DNA from: Clostridium sp. CAG:389 | GTDB lineage: Bacteria > Bacillota > Clostridia > TANB77 > CAG-508 | Length of the DNA: 38,170 nucleotides | Direction of reading: 5' to 3' | Assembly (NCBI GenBank): GCA_000438255.1 | Contig: FR901881.1 | Location: forward strand, 15,026-53,195 | Shown: piece after piece, positions 9,779 to 17,256 of the stretch | Numbering within the stretch: the first letter of the stretch is position 1 | Layout: every line of letters begins with the position of its first letter | The notes under the pieces: generated by a model | Told to the model about the DNA's origin: nothing | The model's database searches: none | The model's input: only the letters and a program-made list of their open reading frames with translations | Translations under genes and position numbers: made by a program

Positions 9779-10495
9779 TTAAACAGCTCCTTCTTTTTTT
9801 ATTACTGATTTTATTGTTTTAACTATAATTTTTATATCTAATAATAATGAAAAATTTTCTGCATAATATGCTTCCATTTTCACTCTTTGTTCATAAGTTG
9901 TATCGCTTCTTCCATTAGCAGCCCAATAACCAGTAAGACCTGGTCTAACACTATGTACGGTTTTCATTTCATCTCCAAACAATTCTATTTCTCTATCAAC
10001 AATCGGTCTAGGTCCAACTAAGCTCATATCACCTTTTAGAATATTTATAAATTGTGGAAATTCATCTAAACTCGTCTTCCTTAAAAAATTTCCTAATTTA
10101 GTTATTCTAGGATCATTTTTTAGTTTCTGATTTTGTTCAAATTCAATTCTTGCCTCTTCATTATTAGCTAAATATTCTTTTAATATTTCATCTGCTCCAA
10201 CTATCATCGATCTATATTTATATAGTTTAAAATGTTTACCACCTTTTCCAATTCTTAATTGATCATAAAAAATTGGTCCGTCATCTTCTTTTAATATTTT
10301 TTTTGCTATATAAATACCTATTGTTATTGGTATTAATAATAATATTCCTATCAATCCAACAAAAATATCAAATATTCTTTTAATGCCTTTTTCTATATAT
10401 ATACCTATTTTTTTATTATTAATAGTATCATTTTCTAAAACTATCTCATTAATAGCTTGTTCATTTGAAAAGCCATAATCTTTTATAACTTTCAT
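9779..10495 (-). CDS. Undecaprenyl-phosphate sugar-1-phosphate transferase
   Basis: The initiating enzyme of the polysaccharide: it transfers a sugar-1-phosphate to undecaprenyl phosphate (bacterial sugar transferase family, WbaP/EpsL-like). Seen: one hydrophobic segment at about 43-65, YKYRSM at 92-97, DPRITKLGNFLRKTSLDEFPQ ending near 148, and LVGPRP at 159-164. It has about 238 residues and lacks the long multi-span N-terminal half of WbaP, which is normal for the short form. The ATG at 10495 lies 12 bases after GGGGGA; a TTG at 10531 is an alternative start. First gene of the operon, preceded by an unusual leader. Confidence 0.92.
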   Translation of the reverse strand: MKVIKDYGFSNEQAINEIVLENDTINNKKIGIYIEKGIKRIFDIFVGLIGILLLIPITIGIYIAKKILKEDDGPIFYDQLRIGKGGKHFKLYKYRSMIVGADEILKEYLANNEEARIEFEQNQKLKNDPRITKLGNFLRKTSLDEFPQFINILKGDMSLVGPRPIVDREIELFGDEMKTVHSVRPGLTGYWAANGRSDTTYEQRVKMEAYYAENFSLLLDIKIIVKTIKSVIKKEGAV

Positions 10496-10554
10496 AACTA
10501 CTTCAAATCCCCCTATTAAGCTTATTTTCAAATCATAAGTTTACTCTATTTTTA

Positions 10555-10583
10555 ATTATATAATACTTTAAATAAAAAATCAA
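10555..10583 (-). promoter_or_regulatory. Proximal capsule-operon promoter (P2)
   Basis: On the minus strand, TTGATT (10578-10583) and TATAAT (10555-10560) are separated by 17 bases. It lies about 60 bases upstream of the initiating transferase start and would bypass the duplicated leader region. Confidence 0.55.
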
Positions 10584-10600
10584 TTATTTAAAATACTTTT

Positions 10601-10726
10601 TTACTTTTTTCTATTTTTTTCGCACGAGTAATAGGCAGTAACATCCCATGCACTAACAGTATCAGTTAGTGTTATAGTAAATATCCCTGCCTTAATAATT
10701 TTATATATATGTACTTTTATAATCAT
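10601..10726 (-). CDS. Possible 41-residue leader ORF, unknown
   Basis: An ATG directly after a TAA opens 41 codons, with the central part GIFTITLTDTVSAWDVTAYY, ending CEKNRKK. The DNA carries an inverted repeat (CACTAAC/GTTAGTG) nested between GGCAG and CTGCC at 10631-10695, so it may be an RNA structure rather than a gene, or the end of a decayed gene. The only upstream ribosome-site match is a weak AGG eight bases away. No family is recognised. Confidence 0.25.
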   Translation of the reverse strand: MIIKVHIYKIIKAGIFTITLTDTVSAWDVTAYYSCEKNRKK

Positions 10727-10736
10727 TTAAACTACC

Positions 10737-10760
10737 TGTGTGTGTGTGTGTGTGTGTGTG
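10737..10760. repeat. (TG)12 dinucleotide tract
   Basis: Twelve perfect TG units (CA on the capsule strand). The tract directly abuts the 96-bp vanZ copy. Tracts like this are rare in bacterial DNA and can change length by slipped-strand mispairing. It lies between the two putative capsule promoters. Confidence 0.95.
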
Positions 10761-10856
10761 GGTGATGCAGTTCTTCCACCCGAAAACATTTGGTGAAATT
10801 CATCTGATACTGCATATAAAAAACCAGAAAATAATGTTATTTCAATTTGACTTTTA
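10761..10856 (-). repeat. 96-bp direct copy of an internal vanZ segment
   Basis: Base-for-base identical to 11026-11121 inside vanZ, in the same orientation. The copy starts 265 bp away from the original. It holds the codons for the VanZ hallmark region (SDEFHQ and GGRTAS). On the minus strand the copy is open in the vanZ frame from an ATG at 10879, through the CA tract, to a TAA at 10727 (50 codons). That ATG follows the -10 box of P1 almost directly, so P1 is unlikely to support its translation. Confidence 0.97.
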
Positions 10857-10879
10857 TTTTTATTTCTTATACTATACAT

Positions 10880-10908
10880 ATTATAAGAAATTTGTCTATT
10901 TTTGTCAA
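10880..10908 (-). promoter_or_regulatory. Distal consensus promoter (P1) of the capsule leader
   Basis: Perfect consensus on the minus strand: TTGACA (10903-10908), a 17-base spacer, TATAAT (10880-10885). It starts six bases past the vanZ stop codon and points towards the capsule operon. The predicted transcript begins near 10873 and would carry the vanZ copy and the CA tract in a leader of almost 380 bases. Confidence 0.75.
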
Positions 10909-10913
10909 TACCT

Positions 10914-11411
10914 TTATTTATTTTGTATATAACTTTTAGTATACGTCATTTTTATCAATTTTTTTATAAGTAAAAAAATTCCTATTCCAAACAGTACCCC
11001 TAATGTATCAATACATACATCTTTTGGTGATGCAGTTCTTCCACCCGAAAACATTTGGTGAAATTCATCTGATACTGCATATAAAAAACCAGAAAATAAT
11101 GTTATTTCAATTTGACTTTTAAATTTAAAATTTTTATATGTATTAACAAACCCTAATATATTTATTCCCAATATAGCATATATTGAAAAATGTGCTAATT
11201 TTCTAACAATAAATTGGCAATTTTCTATTACCTCTTCTTTTTCTTCTTCATTCAAATCATTTGTAATTCCAGTAATTTCAACTATCTTTCTTACAAATCC
11301 TCTACTTGTTAATCCAGATTTTTCTCCATTTTGACTAGAAAATATAAATATTATTATACATGTTATTATTGTTAAAATTCCAAATAGAATTCTTTTTATT
11401 TTTAAGTCCAT
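10914..11411 (-). CDS. VanZ-like membrane protein
   Basis: A 165-residue protein with about four membrane segments. The VanZ-family hallmark is present: YAVSDEFHQMFSGGR at residues 111-125, followed by DV at 131-132 and DTLG. VanZ of enterococci gives low-level teicoplanin resistance; most homologues have no known role. The ATG at 11411 follows AAGGAG by six bases; the reading frame extends to a TTG at 11426 that overlaps this site. It lies downstream of the LCP gene, beyond a terminator hairpin, and may be expressed by read-through. A 96-bp piece of it (11026-11121) is duplicated past its own stop codon. Confidence 0.85.
   Translation of the reverse strand: MDLKIKRILFGILTIITCIIIFIFSSQNGEKSGLTSRGFVRKIVEITGITNDLNEEEKEEVIENCQFIVRKLAHFSIYAILGINILGFVNTYKNFKFKSQIEITLFSGFLYAVSDEFHQMFSGGRTASPKDVCIDTLGVLFGIGIFLLIKKLIKMTYTKSYIQNK
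11026..11121 (-). repeat. Original copy of the 96-bp duplication, within vanZ
   Basis: Identical to 10761-10856. This copy is taken as the original because it is embedded in an intact vanZ reading frame and encodes the conserved family motif. Confidence 0.97.
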
Positions 11412-11444
11412 ATTTTTCTCCTTCAAATGTAATGCTTAAAAAAG

Positions 11445-11465
11445 CTCCATATATAAAATATGGAG
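11445..11465 (-). terminator. Terminator after the LCP gene
   Basis: Stem CTCCATAT/ATATGGAG (11445-11452 and 11458-11465) with a 5-base loop. On the minus strand it is followed by CTTTTTT. It lies 12 bases past the LCP stop codon. Confidence 0.85.
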
Positions 11466-11476
11466 TGTTTTTAATT

Positions 11477-12514
11477 TTATTTTGTATATCCTGTTTTCTT
11501 TACAATGTTTGCACTTATTGATTTTACAGTGTCTGATGGTGTATAGTCTTCTTCTCCAAATGCCTCTTTATGTAATTGTGTAACATTTGATTCTAGTGTA
11601 ACAGGAATTCCATACCATCTGTCCATTGTTTTTCCTTTTGTATCATATGGCCATCCTATACTTTCTGTAACTTTATATTTTGACATGCTTGGTACCATTG
11701 CTAATATATCTGTTGCTGATATATTTGTATATACATGTGGTAATATTTTATCTGCAAATGAGTTTATTTCAGTTATACTCTTTGTTTTTAATTTGCTAAA
11801 CATTGCTTCAATTACTGTTCTCATTCTTTCTGTTCTTTTATAATCTCCACCATCTGTATATCTTATTCTAGAATATGAAACTGCTTGTACTCCATCTACT
11901 GTGTATGTTCCTGGTTGTGTTATGTGTGAAGATGTTTTTCCTGTTATTCTTGATGTTGCGTCTATATATTCATTTATATATTTTATTTCATCTGATGTTA
12001 TTGTTAATTGTACTCCACCTAATTGATCAACCGCTTCTGCAACTGAGTCAAAGTTTACTGTTACAAATTCATTTATATTTAAATCTAAATTTGTATTAAG
12101 TGTTTTTATTGCAAGTGGTGCTTCACCAAATGAATATGCATGTGTTATTTTATCTAGTCCATGTCCTTCTATGTTTACATATGTATCTCTATATACTGAT
12201 ATTAATTTTATTGCTCCTGTATCATTATTTATACTTGCTATTATGATACAATCACTTCTGTTTCCTACTCCATAATCATCTGATCTACTATCTACTCCGA
12301 AAATGGCAATGTTTCTGTATCCTGTTAAGTTTTGTGCTGTTGTTTCTGTTATTCCTAAATCTTCGTCTGATGGTAATTCTACTCTTTGTATTTTATCTAA
12401 TTTTCCTTTTACATAGAAAAATGCTACTCCTACAATTAATACTAATATTATCAATAGTGCTATTACTATTCTTAAAAATATACTTAATTTTTTTGTTTTC
12501 TTTTCTTCTGCCAT
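11477..12514 (-). CDS. LytR-CpsA-Psr (LCP) family cell-wall ligase
   Basis: LCP proteins transfer undecaprenyl-linked capsule or teichoic acid to peptidoglycan on the outer face of the membrane. Seen: a short basic cytoplasmic tail, one membrane anchor at about residues 11-34, then the LCP domain with IFGVDSR (71-77), Arg86 and Asp88 in NRSDC, SVYRDTYVN (106-114), and the C-terminal block YSRIRYTDGGDYKRTERM. The 345-residue length is normal. It lies close to the capsule operon on the same strand, so a role in attaching that polymer is likely. Confidence 0.92.
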   Translation of the reverse strand: MAEEKKTKKLSIFLRIVIALLIILVLIVGVAFFYVKGKLDKIQRVELPSDEDLGITETTAQNLTGYRNIAIFGVDSRSDDYGVGNRSDCIIIASINNDTGAIKLISVYRDTYVNIEGHGLDKITHAYSFGEAPLAIKTLNTNLDLNINEFVTVNFDSVAEAVDQLGGVQLTITSDEIKYINEYIDATSRITGKTSSHITQPGTYTVDGVQAVSYSRIRYTDGGDYKRTERMRTVIEAMFSKLKTKSITEINSFADKILPHVYTNISATDILAMVPSMSKYKVTESIGWPYDTKGKTMDRWYGIPVTLESNVTQLHKEAFGEEDYTPSDTVKSISANIVKKTGYTK

Positions 12515-12561
12515 TTTCTTTTCCCCCTATTTTTTCATTTTCATAATTAATTTACTGTTTT

Positions 12562-12894
12562 TTAACTTGATGCCCATCTAAACATTTTTATATCATTATA
12601 TTTTTTTAGTACTTGTTTATATTTTTCGTATTCTTCATCCCATAGCTCTTCTGGTACTTTGTCAAATGCTGTAAATATTTTTTCTGCTTCTGCTAGGTAT
12701 ATTACTTGTTCTTGTGGTGACATTGATTGATATTGTTTTGCAAAACTATTTAGCTTGTCTAGCATTTGGTTTGCTTCTATAAAGTCCCAAAAGTCTTTTA
12801 CTTTTATGCCTAATAGTTTTAGTTGCATTACTGCATATAATATTAATGCAAATACTAAAAATACTAATATATATATTACTGTTAATAGCCCCAT
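12562..12894 (-). CDS. Small membrane-anchored protein, unknown
   Basis: A 110-residue protein with one N-terminal membrane segment (residues 3-27) and a charged helical C-terminal part that includes YQSMSPQEQVIYLAEAEKIF and DKVPEELWDEEY. No family is recognised. An AAGGTGG site precedes the ATG. It is the last gene of the rsmE-gmk block, 23 bp after gmk, so it is probably co-transcribed with it. Confidence 0.75.
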   Translation of the reverse strand: MGLLTVIYILVFLVFALILYAVMQLKLLGIKVKDFWDFIEANQMLDKLNSFAKQYQSMSPQEQVIYLAEAEKIFTAFDKVPEELWDEEYEKYKQVLKKYNDIKMFRWASS

Positions 12895-12917
12895 TTTTTA
12901 CCACCTTTGGTTTTTTA

Positions 12918-13493
12918 CTATTTTTTGTTGTTTTCTAATTTTTTTTCGTTTTCAATTATAGTCATTATTATTTGAACAGTTTTTTCCAAATCATCATTTT
13001 TTATAACATAATCATACAAACCAATTTTAGATTCTTCATACTCTAATCTATTTAATCTTAGTTGCATATCTGCTTCTGATAAATTATCTCCCCTGTTTAT
13101 AAGTCTATTTTTTAGTTCTTCTTTATCAACTTTTAAGAAAATAGTAACTAGTTTTGTATCATTTCCTAATTTTTTTATTAAGTTTTCTGTTCCATTTACT
13201 TCTATATCTTTTACAATTATTTTTCCACTTTCTATTTTTTCATTCATCAATTTTTTAGATGTTCCATAATAGTTTTCGTGGTGTAAATCATATTCGTAAA
13301 ATTCACCATTTTTAATTTTTTCTTTAAATTCATCTTTACTTATAAAATGGTATTGTACACCCTCTTCTTCTCCTGGTCTAGGTTCTCTTGATGTAAAAGA
13401 TGGAAGTGATATTATATCTTCCATTCTCTTTATTAATTCTTTTTTTATTGTGTCTTTTCCTGCTCCTGAAACTCCTGATAATATTACTAGCAT
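12918..13493 (-). CDS. gmk: Guanylate kinase
   Basis: Phosphorylates GMP to GDP with ATP. Seen: the P-loop GVSGAGKDT at residues 7-15, the GMP-binding signature TSREPRPGEEEGVQYHF at about 34-50, and FYEYDLHHENYYGTS. The 191-residue length is normal. It follows rpoZ by 51 bp. In Bacillus and many Clostridia the order is yicC, remA, gmk, rpoZ; here gmk comes after rpoZ. Confidence 0.93.
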   Translation of the reverse strand: MLVILSGVSGAGKDTIKKELIKRMEDIISLPSFTSREPRPGEEEGVQYHFISKDEFKEKIKNGEFYEYDLHHENYYGTSKKLMNEKIESGKIIVKDIEVNGTENLIKKLGNDTKLVTIFLKVDKEELKNRLINRGDNLSEADMQLRLNRLEYEESKIGLYDYVIKNDDLEKTVQIIMTIIENEKKLENNKK

Positions 13494-13544
13494 ATCTGTT
13501 TCCCCTTTATCTTTTTACTATGTTTTGATTATTTATTTTTGTTA

Positions 13545-13784
13545 TTATTGTTTGTTTTCTGTTTCATTATTTTCAGTTTTTTCATCATTTTCTTCTCTTA
13601 CAATAGATACTTTTCCTTCTGCTATTTCATTTGCTGCTAATGTTACTGGTGATTCTTCTTTAACTTTTGTTAAAGGTGCATCTCCCATTGCAATTTGTCT
13701 AGCTCTTCTTGAAGTAGCTATTACTAGCTCATATCTATTGTCAGCTTTCTTTAATAATTCTGTAACTGTTGGTTTTACTATCAT
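13545..13784 (-). CDS. rpoZ: RNA polymerase omega subunit
   Basis: A small RNA polymerase assembly subunit of 79 residues. Seen: TVTELLKKADNRYELVIATS followed by RRARQIAMGD, the conserved omega core, then ANEIAEGKVSI and an acidic tail rich in Glu and Asn. An AGGAGG site precedes the ATG. It sits between remA and gmk, as usual for this gene group apart from the swapped order. Confidence 0.93.
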   Translation of the reverse strand: MIVKPTVTELLKKADNRYELVIATSRRARQIAMGDAPLTKVKEESPVTLAANEIAEGKVSIVREENDEKTENNETENKQ

Positions 13785-13865
13785 TTTTGTTTACCTCCTA
13801 ATTTTTACTATTCAACTTTTTATTATATGAAAGTTTTTTAACTTTCTAATTTTTAATGTTGTTTT

Positions 13866-14138
13866 TTAGTCTTCTTCTTGTAATTGTGCTGATGTTGCTG
13901 TTATGTCTTTGTCAAGTCTTCCTGCTACTGTTTCTGGTTGTACTGCTGATAAAATTATGTGTCCAGAGTCTGTTATTATTACAGCTCTTGTTCTTCTTCC
14001 ACATGTTGCATCTACTGCTGTTTTATTGTCTTTTGCTTCTTGTACCATTCTTTTTATTGGTGCTGATTCTGGGCTTACTATTGCCACTATTCTGTCTGCT
14101 GAAACAATATTTCCAAATCCTATATTTATTAATTGCAT
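13866..14138 (-). CDS. remA: RemA/DUF370 regulator
   Basis: A 90-residue member of the RemA (DUF370) family. In Bacillus subtilis RemA is a DNA-binding activator of biofilm-matrix and osmoprotection genes. Seen: LINIGFGNIVSADRIVAIVS, PIKRM, and DATCGRRTRAVIITDSGHII, all strongly conserved in the family. A GGGATGGAG site precedes the start. It lies next to yicC, as is widespread in Firmicutes. A link to the capsule operon in this window is possible but only inferred. Confidence 0.93.
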   Translation of the reverse strand: MQLINIGFGNIVSADRIVAIVSPESAPIKRMVQEAKDNKTAVDATCGRRTRAVIITDSGHIILSAVQPETVAGRLDKDITATSAQLQEED

Positions 14139-14153
14139 AATACTCCATCCCTT

Positions 14154-15035
14154 CTATTCTATATTTTGTATTTGCTCTCTAATATCCTCTAATTCTGTTT
14201 TTATATCTATAACTCCATTTGTTATTTCTAGATTATTGGCTTTTGAACCTATTGTGTTTGTTTCTCTGTTCATTTCTTGTATTATGAAATCTAGTTTCTT
14301 TCCTATTGTTTCGTTTTCGTTATTAGATATCAAGTTTTTAAATTGATATATGTGGCTTTTTAATCTTGTTATTTCTTCTTCTATTGAACATTTGTCAGCA
14401 TATATTACAACTTCTTGTGCTAGTCTTGACTTGTCTATTTTTTCTGTTTTTAGTATTTCTTGTATTCTCTTTTCTAATTTTACTACATATTCTTGAATAA
14501 GTCCAGTAGATTTTTCAGATATTTCCATTATTTTGTTTTCTATGTTACTTATTCTTTGTAATAGGTCTTGTGCTATTTTTTCTCCTTCTATGTTTTTCAT
14601 TTCTATAATTTTGTTTGTTGCTTCTTGTGTTGTTTGCATTATTTCTTGTTTGATTTTTTCATCTTCTTCGTCCACTTTTATTGTTAATATATCTGGAAAT
14701 TTAGCTATTTCTATTACTTCTATATTACTTGATATTTTTTCTTCTTGTGCTAATTCTTTTAGTTGATTTATGTATAGTTTGGCTAATTCTTTGTTTATTT
14801 TGATGTTTTTTCCTTCTTGGCTGTTATTTTCAAATGTTATGAATACATCTATTTTTCCTCTTTTTATTTTTTCAGATATTTCTTTTTTTATTGTGTCTTC
14901 TAAATAACTTAGTGTTTTTGGCATTTTTATATTTATATCTAAATATCTATGGTTTACACTTTTTATTTCTATTTGATATTCTCTTCCATCTATGCTTAGG
15001 CTTTGCTTGCCATAGCCTGTCATACTTCTAATCAT
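14154..15035 (-). CDS. yicC: YicC/YloC family endoribonuclease
   Basis: A 293-residue protein with the family N-terminus MIRSMTGYGKQ, the central SVNHRYLDINIKMPK, and the C-terminal EMNRETNTIGSKANNLEITN followed by DIKTELEDIREQIQNIE. YicC proteins are endoribonucleases implicated in RNA turnover. The length and both conserved ends match the family. It overlaps the upstream membrane-protein gene by 4 bp and is followed by remA after 15 bp, so this is one operon. Confidence 0.93.
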   Translation of the reverse strand: MIRSMTGYGKQSLSIDGREYQIEIKSVNHRYLDINIKMPKTLSYLEDTIKKEISEKIKRGKIDVFITFENNSQEGKNIKINKELAKLYINQLKELAQEEKISSNIEVIEIAKFPDILTIKVDEEDEKIKQEIMQTTQEATNKIIEMKNIEGEKIAQDLLQRISNIENKIMEISEKSTGLIQEYVVKLEKRIQEILKTEKIDKSRLAQEVVIYADKCSIEEEITRLKSHIYQFKNLISNNENETIGKKLDFIIQEMNRETNTIGSKANNLEITNGVIDIKTELEDIREQIQNIE

Positions 15036-15877
15036 TTTTCCTCCTCTGAGATTTTTTCATCAATACTTTTTTGTTTTGGTTTTCTTGTTGTTTTCTTTTT
15101 TGTTTCAGTTTTTCCCTCTTTTTTCTCTGTTTCTTTTTTTGTTTCTGTTTTTTTCTTTGTTCCAGTTGTTTTTCTAGTTGTTGGCTTTTTTTCTAATTCA
15201 TTAGCTTTGCTTTCTGATGTTGATTCATTTTTTGAAGTTGATTTACTTTTTGATGTTGTTTTTCTTGCAGTTGTTGTTTTCTTAGTTGGAGTTGCCGTAG
15301 TTGCTTTCTTCTTCGTTGCTGTTTTTGTAGTTGTTTTCTTTTTTGGTGTTTCTTTTATTTCTTGTGTTTTTTCTTCTTTTATTTCTTCTAACTCTTCCTC
15401 TTTTACATCTTCTTTTTTCTTTTTAGTTGCCTCTTTTTTTACAGGTTCATCTTTTTGAACTATTTCTTTTATATCACTAAGATTTTCTGCCATTTCTTTT
15501 CTTCCTTTTGTATATACAACTATACATTTTAAAATAAAATAAATTGCAAATATATATGAAGCAACTAGTAGATAGTTTTTCAATGGAAAATCAAATTTTT
15601 TAGTTATGTGTTGACTTGTTAGTGTGTATGCTGATAATATTAATATTTCTATTCCTTGTATAGCCAAGTCATCATCATCTTTTCTGTATGCCCACTCAAA
15701 AATAAAAATTGATATAAATAATAATATCATTGTACATAATTCTATGCCTTTTTCTAGATATTGTGGATTTACATTTTCACATGCTACATTTAATACAAAA
15801 AAATATAATACTATTATGATTGCTTTTAATACATTTAAATATATTTTTTTCATGTATTTTTCACTTACTTCTTTCAT
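15032..15877 (-). CDS. Membrane protein with a long Lys/Thr-rich tail, unknown
   Basis: A 281-residue protein in two parts. Residues 1-125 hold about four membrane segments with a DDDDLA motif in a loop. From about 150 on, the chain is low-complexity: first Lys/Glu-rich, then repeats such as KKKTTTKTATKKKATTA, resembling the tails of histone H1-like and AlgP-like proteins, and ending in an acidic EEK. No family is recognised. Such a tail could bind RNA, DNA or anionic wall polymers. It is coupled to yicC by a 4-bp overlap and follows rsmE by 22 bp. Confidence 0.8.
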   Translation of the reverse strand: MKEVSEKYMKKIYLNVLKAIIIVLYFFVLNVACENVNPQYLEKGIELCTMILLFISIFIFEWAYRKDDDDLAIQGIEILILSAYTLTSQHITKKFDFPLKNYLLVASYIFAIYFILKCIVVYTKGRKEMAENLSDIKEIVQKDEPVKKEATKKKKEDVKEEELEEIKEEKTQEIKETPKKKTTTKTATKKKATTATPTKKTTTARKTTSKSKSTSKNESTSESKANELEKKPTTRKTTGTKKKTETKKETEKKEGKTETKKKTTRKPKQKSIDEKISEEEK

Positions 15878-15899
15878 TATAAATTTCTTCCTTTCACAA

Positions 15900-16658
15900 T
15901 TATTCGTTTTCTAATTCATACATAATTATACTTAAAACATTTAATGCTACTGTTTCTGTTCTTAATATTCTTCTTCCCAATGTTATTACTTTTGCACCGT
16001 TTTCTTTTAATGTTTCAACATCTTTTTCTTCTAGACCACCTTCTGGTCCTATTATTATTCCAATTTTTACTTTTGATTTCGAATTATTTTGTTTTTTTAT
16101 ATTTTCTAGTTGTTCTTTTAATGTATTTTTTTCTTCATTTTCATATGCTACTAATACCATATCATATTCTTGTATTAAATTACATATATTTTTTATATTT
16201 ATGATATTATTTATTTGTGGTATTATATCTCTTCCACATTGTTTTGCTGCAACTTCTGATATTTTTTGCCATCTTTCTATTTTCTTTGATTTGTCTTTTT
16301 CATTTAGTTTTACAACACATCTCTTCATTTCTACTGGTGTTATATCATATACCCCAAGTTCTACTGATTTTTGTATTATATATTCCATTTTGTCTGCTTT
16401 TGGTAATCCTTGAAATATTGTTACCTCTATATTTGATTCTACTTGTTCTTGTATTTTTTCTTTTATTTGGCATATTATTTTTTCTTCTTCTAAATTGTCT
16501 ATTTCACATAAAAAATTTTCTCCATTTTGACTGTTGCATATTTGCAATTCGTCTCCTATTTTTGCTCTTAATACTTTTTTTATGTGGTTTACATCTTGTC
16601 CTAATATTATTATTTGATTTTCTTGTATTTGTTCTTCTTTTACAAAAAATTTTGGCAT
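15900..16658 (-). CDS. rsmE: 16S rRNA m3U1498 methyltransferase
   Basis: Methylates N3 of U1498 in 16S rRNA using S-adenosylmethionine (SPOUT fold). Seen: an N-terminal PUA-like part with HIKKVLRAKIGDE, then IIQKSVELGVYDITPV, IGPEGGLEEKDVE, and the C-terminal knot LGRRILRTETVALNVLS. The 252-residue length is normal. An AAGGAGG site precedes the ATG. It is the first gene of the block running to gmk and has its own promoter. Confidence 0.95.
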   Translation of the reverse strand: MPKFFVKEEQIQENQIIILGQDVNHIKKVLRAKIGDELQICNSQNGENFLCEIDNLEEEKIICQIKEKIQEQVESNIEVTIFQGLPKADKMEYIIQKSVELGVYDITPVEMKRCVVKLNEKDKSKKIERWQKISEVAAKQCGRDIIPQINNIINIKNICNLIQEYDMVLVAYENEEKNTLKEQLENIKKQNNSKSKVKIGIIIGPEGGLEEKDVETLKENGAKVITLGRRILRTETVALNVLSIIMYELENE

Positions 16659-16714
16659 TGTTTCCTCCTTGGGCTTGTTACTGCCTGTTTAGTTAAGTAT
16701 TTGTAGTTTTTCTG

Positions 16715-16743
16715 ATTATATCATATGCTTTTATTTTTTTCAA
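16715..16743 (-). promoter_or_regulatory. Promoter of the rsmE-yicC-remA-gmk block
   Basis: Minus strand: TTGAAA (16738-16743), a 17-base spacer, TATAAT (16715-16720). It lies just after the rubrerythrin terminator and about 57 bases before rsmE. Confidence 0.7.
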
Positions 16744-16762
16744 ATAATTTTGTTAAAAAAAC

Positions 16763-16789
16763 GGGATTGAAGACTTGTCCCTCAATCCC
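16763..16789 (-). terminator. Terminator after rubrerythrin
   Basis: Stem GGGATTGA/TCAATCCC (16763-16770 and 16782-16789). On the minus strand it is followed by GTTTTTTT. It separates rubrerythrin from the rsmE promoter. Confidence 0.85.
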
Positions 16790-16810
16790 TTAATTTTTTT
16801 AGATTTATTT

Positions 16811-17086
16811 TTAATAATTTTCTGCTTTTATTTCAAAATATGCTTTTGGATGTGCACATACTGGGCATATTTCTGGTGCATTTTTTCCTATTACAATATG
16901 TCCGCAGTTTCTACATTTCCAGATTCTATCTCCATCTTTGCTGAATACTAGTCCATTTTCAACATTTTCTAATAATTTTAGATATCTTTGTTCATGTTCT
17001 TTTTCAATTTTTCCAACTGCTGAGAATAGATATGCAATGTGATCAAATCCTTCTTCTTTTGCTTCTTGTGCCATTCTGTCATACAT
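16811..17086 (-). pseudogene. rbr: Rubrerythrin 3' part, out of frame (rubredoxin domain)
   Basis: A 91-codon frame that encodes the second half of a rubrerythrin: the last two bundle helices with EKEH, then a rubredoxin-like FeS4 domain with WKCRNCG and CPVCAHPKA, ending KAENY. It lies in another frame than the 5' part (16978-17499) and overlaps it. The first ATG (17086) has no Shine-Dalgarno site and is an internal Met of the family sequence, so separate translation is doubtful. The frame break stems from a 149-bp internal duplication; an assembly join between two paralogues is an alternative. Confidence 0.75.
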
Positions 17087-17256
17087 ATCTGTCCATTCAT
17101 AGTTTTCTGAACATTTTCTAATAGTTTTTTGTATCTTGCTTCATGCTCTTTTTCTATTTTTCCAACTTCTTCAAATAAAAATGCAATATGGTCAAATCCT
17201 TCTTCTTTAGCTTCTTTGGCCATTCTGTCATACATATCTGTCCATTCATAGTTTTC
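16959..17256 (-). repeat. 149-bp imperfect tandem duplication in rubrerythrin
   Basis: The 24 bases at 17233-17256 recur exactly at 17084-17107, and similarity continues through both 149-bp units up to LLENV. The units differ at many sites, including amino-acid changes (IAFLFEEVG against IAYLFSAVG). 149 is not a multiple of three, which shifts the frame. The divergence points to recombination between two paralogues rather than a fresh duplication. Confidence 0.85.

Noticed and set aside
10737..10760. TG repeats as part of a CRISPR or other spaced repeat array
   Set aside because: It is a simple dinucleotide tract without spacers; no regularly spaced repeats occur anywhere in the window.
10738..10932. 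Plus-strand ORF starting in the TG tract (MCVCVCVWVMQFF)
   Set aside because: It is the antisense reading of the TG tract and the vanZ copy, with no ribosome-binding site.
15003..15458. Plus-strand ORF of 151 codons opposite the Lys/Thr-rich tail
   Set aside because: It is the antisense shadow of the low-complexity Lys-rich coding region and consists mostly of Phe, Val and Ser; no ribosome site.
16978..17110. The last 43 residues of the rubrerythrin 5' ORF as a new domain
   Set aside because: They are simply the second copy of the helix segment read out of frame.
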